This document shows, one piece after another, positions 36,555 to 46,374 of a stretch of DNA of 64,000 nt; position 1 is the stretch's first letter; the number at the start of each line of letters is the position of its first letter. Below the pieces are notes generated by a model. It was given only the letters and a program-made list of their open reading frames with translations. It was not told the DNA's origin and searched no databases. The DNA comes from DASUAS01 sp963809795 (GTDB lineage: Bacteria > Actinomycetota > Acidimicrobiia > IMCC26256 > DASPTH01): NCBI GenBank assembly GCA_963809795.1, contig CAWELN010000013.1:38837-102836 (forward strand), written 5' to 3'. The position numbers were made by a program, and so were the translations under genes.

Positions 36555-37394
36555 ATGAAGCTCAGCGTCGTGATGCCGGCGTTCAACGAGGCCGCGCACA
36601 TCGCCGACCAGCTCGCCGCGCTCGCGGCGCAGGAGTACCTGGGCGACTGGGAGGTTCTCGTCGCGGACAACGGCTCCACCGACGGCACGCCGCGCGTTGT
36701 GGAAGCCTGGTCCGACTGTCTGCCGCTCCAGCTCGTTGATGCTTCGGCGCGACGCGGGGGAGCGGCCGCTCGCAACATCGCGATCGAGGCCTCGAGTGGG
36801 GATGTCATCCTTTTCTGCGACGGCGATGACGTCGTCGGCCCTGGATGGCTCACCGCGCACGCCACTGCGCTCGAGCACGTCGCTCTTTCGGGCGGGGCGA
36901 TTCTCCACTTCAAGGACAAGCCGAACACCGGTGTGCAGGTCGCCCAGGCCGCGGACACACTGCTGGGTTGGTTACCGTACGCACAGACTGCGAATTGCGG
37001 CGTGCGCCGTGACGCCTGCGAGGCGGTGGGTGGCTTCAACGAAGAGAACGCGGTCGCTGAAGACGTGGAGTTCTCCTGGCTCGTGCAACTTGCGGGGTAC
37101 TCGTTCGGCTACACGCCCAGCGCCATCGTTCATAAGCGAGCACGAGCGACCGCTCGGGATCTGTTCGTGCAGAACTATCGCTACGGCAAGTGCGATGTCT
37201 ACCTGTTCCGCCGTTACCGCGACCGGGGCGCAGCGCGACCCCCGGCCCGGAACCTCACCCGAACCTATGCGGGGCTGGTCGCGCGCCTTCCGGGTCTCGG
37301 GTCGGTCGAGATACGAGAGCGCTGGCTACACCAGGCCGGACGGAGATCTGGGCGACTCGTCGGCTCGGTCAAGGAGCGCACCTTCTTTCCTTAG
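36555..37394 (+). CDS. GT2-family glycosyltransferase
   Basis: 279 residues, reading frame intact. MKLSVVMPAFNEAAHIADQL, then VLVADNGSTDGT and DVILFCDGDDVV (DXD metal site), then GGFNEENAVAEDVEFSW with the catalytic-base ED. The N-terminal 220 residues are the GT-A domain; the tail NLTRTYAGLVARLPG is an amphipathic helix that may touch the membrane. A TACACT box about 37 bases upstream and TAGACT after its end could set local transcription. Likely adds one sugar of the glycan. Confidence 0.85.
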   Translation: MKLSVVMPAFNEAAHIADQLAALAAQEYLGDWEVLVADNGSTDGTPRVVEAWSDCLPLQLVDASARRGGAAARNIAIEASSGDVILFCDGDDVVGPGWLTAHATALEHVALSGGAILHFKDKPNTGVQVAQAADTLLGWLPYAQTANCGVRRDACEAVGGFNEENAVAEDVEFSWLVQLAGYSFGYTPSAIVHKRARATARDLFVQNYRYGKCDVYLFRRYRDRGAARPPARNLTRTYAGLVARLPGLGSVEIRERWLHQAGRRSGRLVGSVKERTFFP

Positions 37395-37454
37395 ACTTCG
37401 CAACTTCGAGCTGGCGTCTGGACATGGCGGCGTGCTCGAAGGAGGACACGGTCC

Positions 37455-37529
37455 GCGGTCGGCCAGATGGTCCCCCGATGTCGAAGGGAAAGGGACAGGC
37501 CGATGTCGTCGCTCGAGACGCGTTGCCAA
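37455..37529 (+). repeat. Diverged direct repeat, copy A (FkbM gene start relic)
   Basis: About 83% identical, with two one-base gaps, to 40088-40160, where the same block covers the upstream region and first codons of an FkbM methyltransferase. Here it lies in the 267-base gap before the GT4 gene and leads to no FkbM body, so it looks like the remaining start of a lost or swapped gene. Confidence 0.55.
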
Positions 37530-37661
37530 ACGTACGATCTCTCCGCTTGGCCGCATCCAAGCGCCGTGCTCGGAGTGCGCTCGACCTCTCCGTGCACTCG
37601 AAGCTCGATGCTCGGCCGGATGGAAAGCCGTCGCGGACACGCTCGCGGACCCAGCCTTCTG

Positions 37662-38930
37662 ATGAATCCCGGTCGGGCACTCACGAACGCATCCGCGATC
37701 GGAGCCACCCAGCCGCGTCAGTTCCTGGTCATCGCGTGCAACGACCCGACCGGAGAAACCGGACTCGGGACGCGGCTACGTACCACGATCGATGGGCTGG
37801 CAACCGCCGGGTCCGTCGACGTCGTTGCGTTCGGCGGCGGGGACCTGCATGCCGCGGCGCCCGCGGTGCAGTCCTTCTTCAAGGATCGCGTACGACACTA
37901 CGAACGACGACCACGCGTTCCGAGGCGGACCTCATTGCTCGGCTACGTACGCTGGCTTGGACAACGCAGCCTGCCCCGCAGCCTGTTTTTCGGCGACTAC
38001 GAGCGCGAACGCGATTCGATCCTCGAGCAGCTTCGCTGGTCGTACGACATCGTGTGGTGTGCCAGTCCGCGTGCATTTCTCGTGCTCGGCTGTGTGCACG
38101 ATGGCGTCGTGGTGACCGATCTTTCGCAATATGTGGACCTGGACGTCGAGCTCCTGGGTGACGGGCTGGAAATCCAAACACGTCGTGTGCGCATGCTCGG
38201 TGCAATGCGGCGGGCGATCGCGCGAGTGGATCGACGAAGGTGGCACCGGCTGTACCGCACGATCTGCAGGGAATCGACCGTCACGACGATCTGTAGTCGT
38301 GTCGATCGGGACCGGGTCGGCGATCCTTCGATCGTGATCGTGCCCAATGCGTATCCAGAGCCTCCGGCGCGTGCCACGGTGAACTCCGAACCGACATCTC
38401 CGACCATCCTGTTCACCGGGTTCTTTCCGTATGCACCGAACGCCGACGCGGCGATTGCGTTGGCGACCCGGATCCTGCCCCGCGTCCGAGCCCGGATCCC
38501 GGAGGCGCAAGTGCGCTTGGTAGGCAAGCCAACCCCTCGAGTGGAGCGGCTCGGCGAGCTCCCCGGCGTCACGGTCACCGGGTTCGTCCCAGCCGTCGCC
38601 GACGAGCTACGCCGCGCTGACCTCGTCGCGGCGCCGCTGCGTGTCGTCGCCGGCACCAACATGAAAGTGCTCGAAGCCTTTGCCTACGGTATCCCTGTGG
38701 TCGCGTCGAGCGCAGCTGCACGAGGTCTCGAGCTCGAGGACGGACGCGAACTCCTGATTCGAGACGACGCACAGGAGTTCGCGGATGCGTGTGTAGCCAT
38801 CCTCACGAACCGGGAACTCGCCCATTCCCTGGTGGGCTGCGCCACTGAGCGTTACCGCTCGGAGTACAGCACGCACGTCGCGCGAGACCGAATCGCAGCG
38901 ATCGCGGCCGTGTGCGCGGCCCAGGTCTGA
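37662..38930 (+). CDS. GT4-family glycosyltransferase with sugar-hexose signature
   Basis: 422 residues from ATG 37662; the frame is open upstream through the relic block but that stretch is not protein-like. FLVIACNDPTGETGLGTRLR opens the acceptor half, and SYDIVWCASPRAFLVLG lies in the middle. Donor-side motifs are ILFTGFFPYAPNADAAIAL, VRLVGKPTPR, and GTNMKVLEAFAYGIPVVASS. This last pattern is shared by enzymes annotated as TIGR03087/GT4 in stp-like capsule loci. Intact despite lying within the frameshift-rich region. Confidence 0.8.
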   Translation: MNPGRALTNASAIGATQPRQFLVIACNDPTGETGLGTRLRTTIDGLATAGSVDVVAFGGGDLHAAAPAVQSFFKDRVRHYERRPRVPRRTSLLGYVRWLGQRSLPRSLFFGDYERERDSILEQLRWSYDIVWCASPRAFLVLGCVHDGVVVTDLSQYVDLDVELLGDGLEIQTRRVRMLGAMRRAIARVDRRRWHRLYRTICRESTVTTICSRVDRDRVGDPSIVIVPNAYPEPPARATVNSEPTSPTILFTGFFPYAPNADAAIALATRILPRVRARIPEAQVRLVGKPTPRVERLGELPGVTVTGFVPAVADELRRADLVAAPLRVVAGTNMKVLEAFAYGIPVVASSAAARGLELEDGRELLIRDDAQEFADACVAILTNRELAHSLVGCATERYRSEYSTHVARDRIAAIAAVCAAQV

Positions 38931-39056
38931 CGCCGTTCCTTCGGTCAGCGCGCACCGCAAGCGCGGTCCCCGGTAGCGAGAGGATTTCGCTACGCGCCAC
39001 CGTCTCGCTGCGACGATCCGGACGGAACTGCAACGGTCTCGCTTGTCGGCTTCCGT

Positions 39057-39298
39057 CTAGGTCGGGATCTTGCGGACTTCGCGCAGCTGTTGCTCGGCGA
39101 GTTCCCGACACTCCGGGTCGTCGACCTCGGGCCCGAAGAACATGGCTCGCCTGTTCCCACCGAGCTTCTCGGCGACGGCCGCGATCTCGGGAGACACCAC
39201 GTCGTCCTCCAGGTGCGTGATCCGGAGTGCGAAAGGCCAGCGAGCAGGGCGACTTCGGGATCGTTGAGCCTGCCGTCCGTGAACTCGACCGAGGGCAT
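39057..39298 (-). CDS. Small conserved-looking protein of unknown function, frameshifted
   Basis: On the minus strand ATG 39298 starts MPSVEFTDGRLNDPEVALLAG; two bases near 39230 must be dropped to continue LRITHLEDDVVSPEIAAVAE, then RAMFFGPEVDDPECRELAE, ending RKIPT at TAG 39059-39057. About 79 residues, acidic, with no cysteine pair or membrane part. The coherent amphipathic pattern and codon choice on both sides of the break suggest a real gene. It is divergent to the FkbM gene starting at 39314. I recognise no family. Confidence 0.45.
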
Positions 39299-39313
39299 CT
39301 ACGCTCCCGTCTG

Positions 39314-40060
39314 GTGGACTACAAGACGCAAGTGAAAGCGCTCATGGGACGGAGCGCCCTCGGGCGCGCTTACCTCGAAGAGCGGAAACACGCGATGCGT
39401 CCACCCTGGTGGGACCGCAATCAGCAGGACGAGCGTGCAATCGCCGTTGTGATTACAACGGTATTGGGCCGTTCCAGCAACGCCATCGACATCGGCGCGA
39501 ACGCTGGAACGATCTTGCGACGAATACAGCAACACGCGCCCGATGGTCGCCACATCGCCTTTGAGCCCCTTCCAAAAAAGGCGGCCAGCCTCCGCTCCAA
39601 CTTCCCCGATGTCGAAGTGCATGAGATCGCGCTCACTGACGAGGCGGGCACAGGCGCATTCCTCCGCGCCATCGACAACGACGCCTTCAGTAGCCTCGAC
39701 GGGCATTCCCACGCGCTTTCCTCGCTTCGCACCGAATCGATGACCGTGCAGACGGCGCGTCTCGATGACACCCTTCCAACGGGCTACCGACCCGACCTCA
39801 TCAAAATCGACGTGGAAGGTGCCGAGGCGAACGTCCTTCGTGGGGCGGTCGAGACGCTTCACGCGTCCCGCCCGGTCATCATTCTTGAACATGGCGGAGC
39901 TGGTGCAGGCTCGACTCGGCCAGCTCAGATTCACCCGCTGCTCGTCGGCTGCGGTTACGACGTGTTCGACATCGATGGCGATGGCCCCTATTCGCTGGCA
40001 CGAATGGACGAGACATTCCAACGAGGAAATCTCTGGAACTGGCTCGCGTTACCCCACTGA
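39314..40060 (+). CDS. FkbM-family SAM-dependent methyltransferase (copy 1)
   Basis: 248 residues; GTG 39314 is taken over GTG 39227 because the latter overlaps the divergent small gene. The Rossmann block is NAIDIGANAGTILRRIQ, with FEPLPKKAASLRSNFP and IKIDVEGAEANVLRGA, the diagnostic DVEG motif of FkbM. These enzymes O-methylate sugars or polyketides; beside glycosyltransferases they usually act on glycan residues. GC content is lower than in the flanking housekeeping genes, hinting at acquisition. Confidence 0.8.
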   Translation: MDYKTQVKALMGRSALGRAYLEERKHAMRPPWWDRNQQDERAIAVVITTVLGRSSNAIDIGANAGTILRRIQQHAPDGRHIAFEPLPKKAASLRSNFPDVEVHEIALTDEAGTGAFLRAIDNDAFSSLDGHSHALSSLRTESMTVQTARLDDTLPTGYRPDLIKIDVEGAEANVLRGAVETLHASRPVIILEHGGAGAGSTRPAQIHPLLVGCGYDVFDIDGDGPYSLARMDETFQRGNLWNWLALPH

Positions 40061-40087
40061 GAGCCCATGGAACCGAGGCCTGGGAGG

Positions 40088-40160
40088 GCGGTCAGCCAGA
40101 GGGCCCCTTGATGTCGGACGAAAGGGACAGACAGATGTCATCGCTGAGACGCGTTGCCAA
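40088..40160 (+). repeat. Diverged direct repeat, copy B
   Basis: Upstream region and first codons of the second FkbM gene, matching 37455-37529. The pair brackets a GT4 gene, the small minus-strand gene and the first FkbM gene. Confidence 0.55.
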
Positions 40161-40851
40161 GCGGGTGACCCACACGTTCGGCCTGGAGGTCTCATCGCTG
40201 CACAATTTCGGTAGAGATGCCGACCGAGACCTCCCTGTGTTGCTCGCCGGCGTGGTCCACCCCGTTGTCTTCGACGTCGGCGCAAACACGGGGCAGTCGG
40301 TCAGGCGGTTTCGGCGAGTGTTGCCTGGCTGTGAGCTGTACGCCTTCGAACCTGCGCCGGACACCTTTCGCGAGCTCGAGACCAACACGCGAGGGATGTC
40401 GGAGGTCCATCTCGTCAATGCCGGAATGGGATCGAATTCGGGCACCCAGTTGCTCATCGAGAACGAGCAGACCGTCATGACGTCTTTTCTTCAACCGGAC
40501 ACCGCCGCCTGGGGCACGGTGGTGCGAGAGACACCTGTGGAGGTGACGACCCTCGACGAGTTTTGCGCCGATCGGAGCGTCGATCACATCGACCTCCTCA
40601 AGACGGACACGCAAGGCTTCGACCTCGAGGTTCTCAAGGGCGGCGCGAATCTTTTCCAGGAGGACCGCATTCGGCTGATCTACATGGAGGTCAACTTTTC
40701 GGGACTCTACGTGGGCCAAGCGCGATTCGACGACGAGTATCGGTTCCTCGTCGACCACGGTTTCGGCTTGGTGGGCTTCTACGACTTCATCTGGCAAGGC
40801 AAGATGGCTGGTTGGTGTGACGCGCTTTTCGCCAATCGGCACGGGGGATGA
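40111..40851 (+). CDS. FkbM-family SAM-dependent methyltransferase (copy 2)
   Basis: 246 residues from ATG 40111; ATG 40135 (MSSLRRVAKRV) is equally possible and shares its context with the repeat copy at 37.5 kb. Core motifs are PVVFDVGANTGQSVRRFR, YAFEPAPDTFRELE and IDLLKTDTQGFDLEVLKGG (DTQG variant of DVEG). The C-terminal RLIYMEVNFSGLYVGQ matches the family. Frame intact. Distinct from its two neighbours, so the three are not recent tandem copies. Confidence 0.85.
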   Translation: MSDERDRQMSSLRRVAKRVTHTFGLEVSSLHNFGRDADRDLPVLLAGVVHPVVFDVGANTGQSVRRFRRVLPGCELYAFEPAPDTFRELETNTRGMSEVHLVNAGMGSNSGTQLLIENEQTVMTSFLQPDTAAWGTVVRETPVEVTTLDEFCADRSVDHIDLLKTDTQGFDLEVLKGGANLFQEDRIRLIYMEVNFSGLYVGQARFDDEYRFLVDHGFGLVGFYDFIWQGKMAGWCDALFANRHGG

Positions 40852-40927
40852 GGTATTCAGTGGTCAGGCAACGTCGAGCCGTCACGACGAGATGCAGCAC
40901 GAGCACCAAAGCGCGCCGAGCGGACCG

Positions 40928-41742
40928 ATGTCGGGGCTGACAGTGCGGAGAATGAAATCGCGGATCTACCGAGGAATCGCCGCGCGCCGAGATCACTGGG
41001 GCATCACGCTCGCGGCCAATGCCGCGAGATCCTTTCTCGGGGCATACGGAAACAACGACTACGTGCACACGTCGAACGGCGAACAGCGCGTGCTCGACTC
41101 GCTGCCGCCGAACCGTGTGGTCACGGCATTCGATGTCGGTGCAAATAAGGGCACATGGACGGCGATGCTGCTCGACGCGCAGCCGAGCGCTCAGGTCCAC
41201 TGTTTCGAGATCGTTCCCGCGACTGCGACGGCTCTCGCGCGGCGCTTCGAACACGCGCCATCGGTGAACGTCAACGCGGTCGGGCTCGGGAGCAGCGCGG
41301 GCACCGCGCACCGTGTACCTGGATCCGAACAACTCCTTACTGAACACCACCGTGGCCCCACCCGGACATCGCGAACTGACGACGCTCACGGCGCCGATCG
41401 TCGTCGGTGACGAATATATGACGGAACACGGGATCGAGTCGATCGACTTCCTGAAGGTCGACACCGAGGGCGCTGACATCGATGTTCTGCGAGGATTCCG
41501 GAACGCCTTCGAGCGAGGCGCGATCGACGATGGTGCAGTTCGAGTACAACGACCTCAGCCAGTTCAGTCGGACCCTCCTCGCTGACTTCTACGCACTGCT
41601 CGGCGACCACTACACGATCGGGAAAATTCGGCCACGCCGAGTTGAGTTCACCGGATATGACCGCTCGCTCGAGGACTACCGAGGACCGAACTGTCTCGCG
41701 GTGCGCACAGACCTTCGCGGGCTCATCGAAGCGCTCGGATGA
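40928..41742 (+). CDS. FkbM-family SAM-dependent methyltransferase (copy 3), frameshifted twice
   Basis: ATG 40928 is chosen; ATG 40952 is possible. VTAFDVGANKGTWTAMLL and VHCFEIVPATATALARRFE are followed by an extra base near 41310; the chain resumes TVYLDPNNSLLNTT and FLKVDTEGADIDVLRGF (DTEG). A second extra base near 41528 leads to AIDMVQFEYNDLSQFSRTL and the end LIEALG. The length, about 270 residues when joined, is normal. Substrate unknown, presumably a sugar hydroxyl of the same glycan. Confidence 0.75.
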
Positions 41743-41803
41743 CGCGAGCTTGGCCTGGGCTGTCAGCTCGGAAGAGTTCTCGGGCGCGCTGGCACCGAGT
41801 CTC

Positions 41804-41822
41804 CGAAAACGGCGAGTTTTCG
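41804..41822 (+). terminator. Hairpin CGAAAAC-GGCGA-GTTTTCG
   Basis: A perfect 7-bp stem with a 5-base loop, 62 bases after the FkbM stop and 47 before the asparagine synthase start. There is no long T-run after the stem, so termination efficiency is uncertain. Confidence 0.4.
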
Positions 41823-41868
41823 TGCCTCGCTCGGCTCGCTAGCGCTCCGCTCGGGTCAGGAACGCGCG

Positions 41869-43816
41869 ATGTGTGGCGTAGCCGGCTACCTCGATCTCCT
41901 CCACCGGAACGCACCGGACGGCGCGTTCGAGAGCGTGCGCTGCGATGACCACGACGCTCGTGCATCGGGGTCCGGACGCGTCCGGGTCCTGGGTCGACGC
42001 CGATGCCGGCATCGCGCTCGGGCACCGTCGGCTCTCCATCATCGACCTCACCGATGCGGGCGCGCAGCCGATGCACTCGGCCTCGGGACGCTACGTGATC
42101 TCGTACAACGGCGAGATCTACAACGCAGTCGACCTCGCGCACGAGCTCACGGCGTCAGGGCAGCACCTGCGCGGCCACTGCGACACCGAGGTCCTGCTCG
42201 AAGCGATCGACGCCTGGGGCCTCGATCGCGCGCTCGAACGATCGAACGGCATGTTCGCCTTCGCGCTGTGGGACCGACGCGAGCGGCGGCTGCACCTGGT
42301 TCGCGATCGTCTGGGCGAGAAGCCCCTGTACTACGGGTGGATGGGCGACACCCTGCTCTTCGCCTCCGAGCTCAAGTCATTGCGCGCCCACCCCGCCTTC
42401 CGCGGCTCGGTCGACCGTGACGCGCTCGCGGCCTACTTCCGCGCGAACTGCGTCCCCGGCCCGCGCTCGATCTACGAAGGTGTACGGAAGCTGCCGCCGG
42501 GCTCGGTCCTCACCATCGAGGCCGATCGCGCCCGCGACCGCGCTCGCGCTGCGGTCCCGGTTCCGTACTGGTCCGCCTTCGACGCGTACACCGACGACTC
42601 ACGGAGCGCTCCGGTATCGGATGACGACGCGATCGACGCGGTCGACGAGCTGCTGCTGGACGCGACGCGGATGCGCCTGCGTTCCGACGTCCCGCTGGGC
42701 GCGTTCCTCTCGGGCGGGCTCGACTCCTCGGTCGTCGTGGCCCTCATGCAGCGGCACAGCACCGATGCCGTGCGCACCTTCACCATCGGGAGCCCGTCGG
42801 CCACCTACGACGAGGCGGATCGCGCCGCCGAGATCGCGACCCGGCTCGGCACCGACCACACCGAGCTCACGGTCACGGCTGACGAAGCGCTCGCGGTGAT
42901 CCCACGCCTCGCCCGGATCTTCGACGAGCCCTTCGCCGACTCGTCGCAGATCCCGACGCTGCTCATGGCCGAGCTCGCCCGGCGCGACGTCACCGTGACC
43001 CTGTCGGGCGACGGCGGTGACGAGGTGTTCGGCGGGTACCAGCGCTATCGCTGGGTGCCCAGGCTCGCGCACTGGCTGGCACGGGTCCCGGCCGGCTCGC
43101 GTGCCGCGGTCGCCAGCGTGCTCCTGCGGGTGCCACCCTCGGTCTGGGACGGGCTCGTCGCCCCGCTGCCCACGAGCGTGCGGCCGCGCATCCCGTCCAC
43201 CAAGGTGGCGAAGCTCTCACGGATCGCGACGCTCGACTCGCCGGAGGCGATGTACCGCCGGCTGGCCGCGCACTGGGACGACCCGAGCGCGCTCGTCATC
43301 GATGGCACCGACGACGAGCGCGACGACGGCGACGCGTGGGACGGGGACGAGATCGTGCACCGCATGATGGCGCTCGACACCACGACGTTCCTCCCTGACG
43401 ACATCCTGGTGAAGCTCGACCGGACGACCATGAGCGTGAGCCTCGAGGGCCGCATCCCGTTCCTCGACCACCGGCTGATCGAGCTGGTCGCCGGCTTGCC
43501 CGAGTCGATGAAGATCCGGAACGGCGAGAGCAAGTGGCTCCTCCGCCGCGTGCTCGAACGCCACGTGCCCGGCAAGCTCGTGTCGGGACCGAAGTCGGGC
43601 TTCGGCGTGCCACTCGGTGCATGGCTGCGCGGACCGCTGCGCCCGTGGGCGGACGACCTGCTCTCCCCCGCCGTCCTGCACCGGCAGGGGTACCTGCGCG
43701 CCGAGCCCGTCACCCGGATGTGGGAGGAGCACCGGTCGGGTCGCCGCGACTGGGAGTACCACCTCTGGGATGTGCTGATGTTCCAGTCGTGGCTCGAGGC
43801 GTGGGACGTGGCTTGA
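41869..43816 (+). CDS. asnB: Asparagine synthase (glutamine-hydrolysing) family, frameshifted once
   Basis: ATG 41869 with AGGAA 7 bases upstream gives MCGVAGYLDL, placing the glutaminase Cys at position 2. An extra base near 41935 separates this from MTTTLVHRGPDASGSW; removing it joins them. The class II amidotransferase domain continues (ISYNGEIYN), then the ATP-PPase domain LGAFLSGGLDSSVVVAL (P-loop SGGLDSS), VTLSGDGGDEVFGGYQRYRW and RRVLERHVPGKLVSGPKSGF. About 648 residues. In polysaccharide loci these homologues amidate sugar carboxylates or aspartate instead of making free Asn; that is inference from context. Confidence 0.85.
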
Positions 43817-44799
43817 ACGAGCCGAACGACGAGGTCGAGATCCGCACCGCGACCGACGACGACATCCCCGCGGTGCTGGAGCTGGCACGACGCACCCTGC
43901 AGTGGGACGGACTCGACGACGAGGCGTTCTTCCGCTGGAAGCACCTGGAGAGCCCGTTCGGGCGGTCGCCGATGTGGGTGGCCTCGGTCGACGGCCGGCT
44001 CGCCGGCTTGCGCACGTTCCTCCGCTGGCGGTTCACCGAGGCCGACGGCCGGACGAGGCACACGGCGCGCGCGGTCGACACCGCCACCGACCCGGACTTC
44101 CAGGGTGCCGGCATCTTCCGACGGCTCACGCTCCACGCGCTCGAGGCGCTGCCCGGCCTCGGCGTCGAGTTCGTGTTCAACACGCCGAACGACAAGAGCC
44201 TCCCCGGCTACCTGAAGATCGGGTGGCAGGTCATCGGGCGAGCGCCGGTGCGGGTGATGCCGACCGGAATCGAGTCGCTGCCCGCCCTGCTGCGCGCCCG
44301 GGCTCCGGCCGACCTGAGACCACTCGAGTCGTCCGTGGGCGAGGAACCGGCGGACGTGTTCGGTGACGCCGGCGCGACGGCGCGTCTGCTCGAACAACTC
44401 GCCGACCCGCGTGACCTGGCCACCGACCGCTCGGGTGACTACCTGCGCTGGCGGTACGGGTTCGCGCCGCTTCGCTACCGCGTGGTCCTCGCGGGCTCGG
44501 CCGTCGAGGACGGCGTTGCCGTGTTCCACCTCCGCCGGCGCGGGCCGGCGACCGAGGCGACGATCTGCGACGTGCTGCTCCCCGAGAGTGGGCGGTCACT
44601 CGAGCACGGCGTGATGCGACGGATCGCCTCCGCGACCCGAGCGGACTACCTCCTGCGCATCGACCGGCGACGCGCGGCGCGGGGATGGCTCCCGACCCCG
44701 CGCAGCGGTCCGATCGTGACGGTTCGGGACGTCACGGGGACCGAGCTCCCGACGCTCGACCGCTGGTCACTGTCGATGGGCGACGTCGAGCTCTTCTGA
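43801..44799 (+). CDS. GNAT-type acetyltransferase (two-domain)
   Basis: 332 residues from GTG 43801 or TTG 43813 (TTGA overlap with the asnB stop); neither has a good ribosome-binding site. The N-terminal GNAT domain has VEIRTATDDDIPAVLELARR, WVASVDGRLAGLRTFL and DPDFQGAGIFRRLT, the R/Q-x2-G-x-G/A acetyl-CoA loop. A second, GNAT-like half follows (LRWRYGFAPLRYRVVLAG..EDGVAVFHLRRR). The layout resembles FemAB/GNAT enzymes acting on glycan amino groups. Overlaps the convergent membrane-protein gene by 33 bases. Confidence 0.7.
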   Translation: MGRGLNEPNDEVEIRTATDDDIPAVLELARRTLQWDGLDDEAFFRWKHLESPFGRSPMWVASVDGRLAGLRTFLRWRFTEADGRTRHTARAVDTATDPDFQGAGIFRRLTLHALEALPGLGVEFVFNTPNDKSLPGYLKIGWQVIGRAPVRVMPTGIESLPALLRARAPADLRPLESSVGEEPADVFGDAGATARLLEQLADPRDLATDRSGDYLRWRYGFAPLRYRVVLAGSAVEDGVAVFHLRRRGPATEATICDVLLPESGRSLEHGVMRRIASATRADYLLRIDRRRAARGWLPTPRSGPIVTVRDVTGTELPTLDRWSLSMGDVELF

Positions 44800-46374
44800 C
44801 ACGCGGCGCGCGGCCGGCGCCCGATCGGGCGCCAACGGCCACGCGACGAACGACGCCGCGGCGACGAGCAGCATCGCGAGCGGCACCGACCCGATGGCGC
44901 CGTCGAGCGCGAGCGCGAGGTACACGGTCGCGGACAGGAACGCGCTGGTCGCGAGCACCAGCACGTCGACCGTCCGCCGTCGCGGCGCGAACCGCCAGAA
45001 GCGCACCGCCAGGGCCGCCATCGCCACCACCGTCTCCAGCAGTGCGGCGGAAGTGAGGGCCCATCCCGTCCGGGTGTTGCCGGCGGCGCCGACCGCGAAC
45101 CCTGCGGCACCGACCGCGCCCAACGCGGCGAGCAGGAGCGCGGCCCGCCGGTGGGTGTGGAACCGGGGCGACACCCGCGGGATCAGCACCCGGCTCGTCC
45201 ACGGCGCCGGCCCCCATGCTCCGGCGATCGCGATGCCCAACGGAACGCCGACACAGAAGCCGAGGGCACCGACGCGCCCGACCGTCGCCCAGACGCCCGC
45301 GGCACAGGCCGCCCCGGCGAGGAACGGCAACGACCAGAGCACGCTCGTCCGGGGCGAGGTCGCGAGCATCAGGAGCCCGGCGGCGACGGGTACGGCCAGG
45401 ACGACGACGACCGTCGCCGGCCCGGGGATCACGAGCATCGCGGCCGGGACCACCACGAGCCCGGCCGCCGGTGGCACCGGCCACACGGCCACCCGGCATT
45501 CGGCGCCGACGAAGCACACCACCGCCAGCAGGCCGAGCGTCCTCCCCCATGCCTCCGAGCCGGGAAGGACGAACGTCAGCGCGACGAGGACGGCACCGAG
45601 GGTCAACAGCCCGCCGACCACTCGCGCCGGCGCGGGCCGGACGCGACGACGGACCCGGACCAGCAGCAGCACCGGGAGCAGCAGCGCGGGCAGGAGCAGC
45701 AGGCCCGCGCTCCACCAGGCGACGTCGAGTGCGGCGAGCCCGGCACCCGCGCCGAGGAGCGCGAACGGGATCGCGATCGCATCGAGGGGGAGGTGATGAC
45801 GGAGGGCGGCCGCGGGTCGTTCGCCGAGCAGGGCACCGAGGGTCGTGCCGAGCACCGACTCCGCGAGCACGTACAGCACCACGGCGACCGCCGCGGCACC
45901 GAGCAGTGCGGGCGCGGACCCACCGAGCGCGCCGGTCGCGATGCCGAAGGCGACGAGCGCGGCCGCGGTGACGAGGGTGGTTCGTCCCGAGTTGTAGGCC
46001 ATGCGCGCGAACGCCCGCGCGCTCCAGTGCTCGGCGTCGAGCGGTCCGGCCAGCAGTGCGACGACCAGCGGGCCCACCCAGGGTGCGCCGTCGTGGAAGC
46101 CCACCATGGCGGCGAAGATCACCGCGGCGTCCGTGGCACCGGTCTCGTCGGGGAACACCACGAACCGGTTCGAACACAGCGCCAGCGGGACGGCCAGCAG
46201 CAGGACCGGGCCGGGTGCCGGCCACCGGCCATCGAGCACCACTGCCGCACCCACCACGAGCAGGGCGGCGACGAGCAGCGCGCACGCGAACCACGCGGCG
46301 CGTCGGGAGGTCCGCGGGAGTCCCACCTGGTCGAGCTCGCTCGCCGGGGACTCGAGCGGGAGCGTCAGGCTCAC
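44767..46374 (-). CDS. Large polytopic membrane protein, function unknown
   Basis: 535 residues from GTG 46374. About 14 hydrophobic segments arranged as two halves around a GERPAAALRHHLPLDAIA loop. The first half has a DETGATDAAVIFAAMVGF region with acidic residues at a membrane edge, reminiscent of MASE/HD-linked sensory membrane domains, but no enzymatic output domain follows. It ends in a short polar tail (RRVSEELDVAHRQ). I recognise no transporter signature. Confidence 0.6.
   Translation of the reverse strand: MSLTLPLESPASELDQVGLPRTSRRAAWFACALLVAALLVVGAAVVLDGRWPAPGPVLLLAVPLALCSNRFVVFPDETGATDAAVIFAAMVGFHDGAPWVGPLVVALLAGPLDAEHWSARAFARMAYNSGRTTLVTAAALVAFGIATGALGGSAPALLGAAAVAVVLYVLAESVLGTTLGALLGERPAAALRHHLPLDAIAIPFALLGAGAGLAALDVAWWSAGLLLLPALLLPVLLLVRVRRRVRPAPARVVGGLLTLGAVLVALTFVLPGSEAWGRTLGLLAVVCFVGAECRVAVWPVPPAAGLVVVPAAMLVIPGPATVVVVLAVPVAAGLLMLATSPRTSVLWSLPFLAGAACAAGVWATVGRVGALGFCVGVPLGIAIAGAWGPAPWTSRVLIPRVSPRFHTHRRAALLLAALGAVGAAGFAVGAAGNTRTGWALTSAALLETVVAMAALAVRFWRFAPRRRTVDVLVLATSAFLSATVYLALALDGAIGSVPLAMLLVAAASFVAWPLAPDRAPAARRVSEELDVAHRQ

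Noticed and set aside
28930..41940. Wholesale pseudogenisation of the glycan locus
   Set aside because: All breaks are single-base insertions, codon structure and motifs are intact on both sides, and the same breaks hit housekeeping genes.
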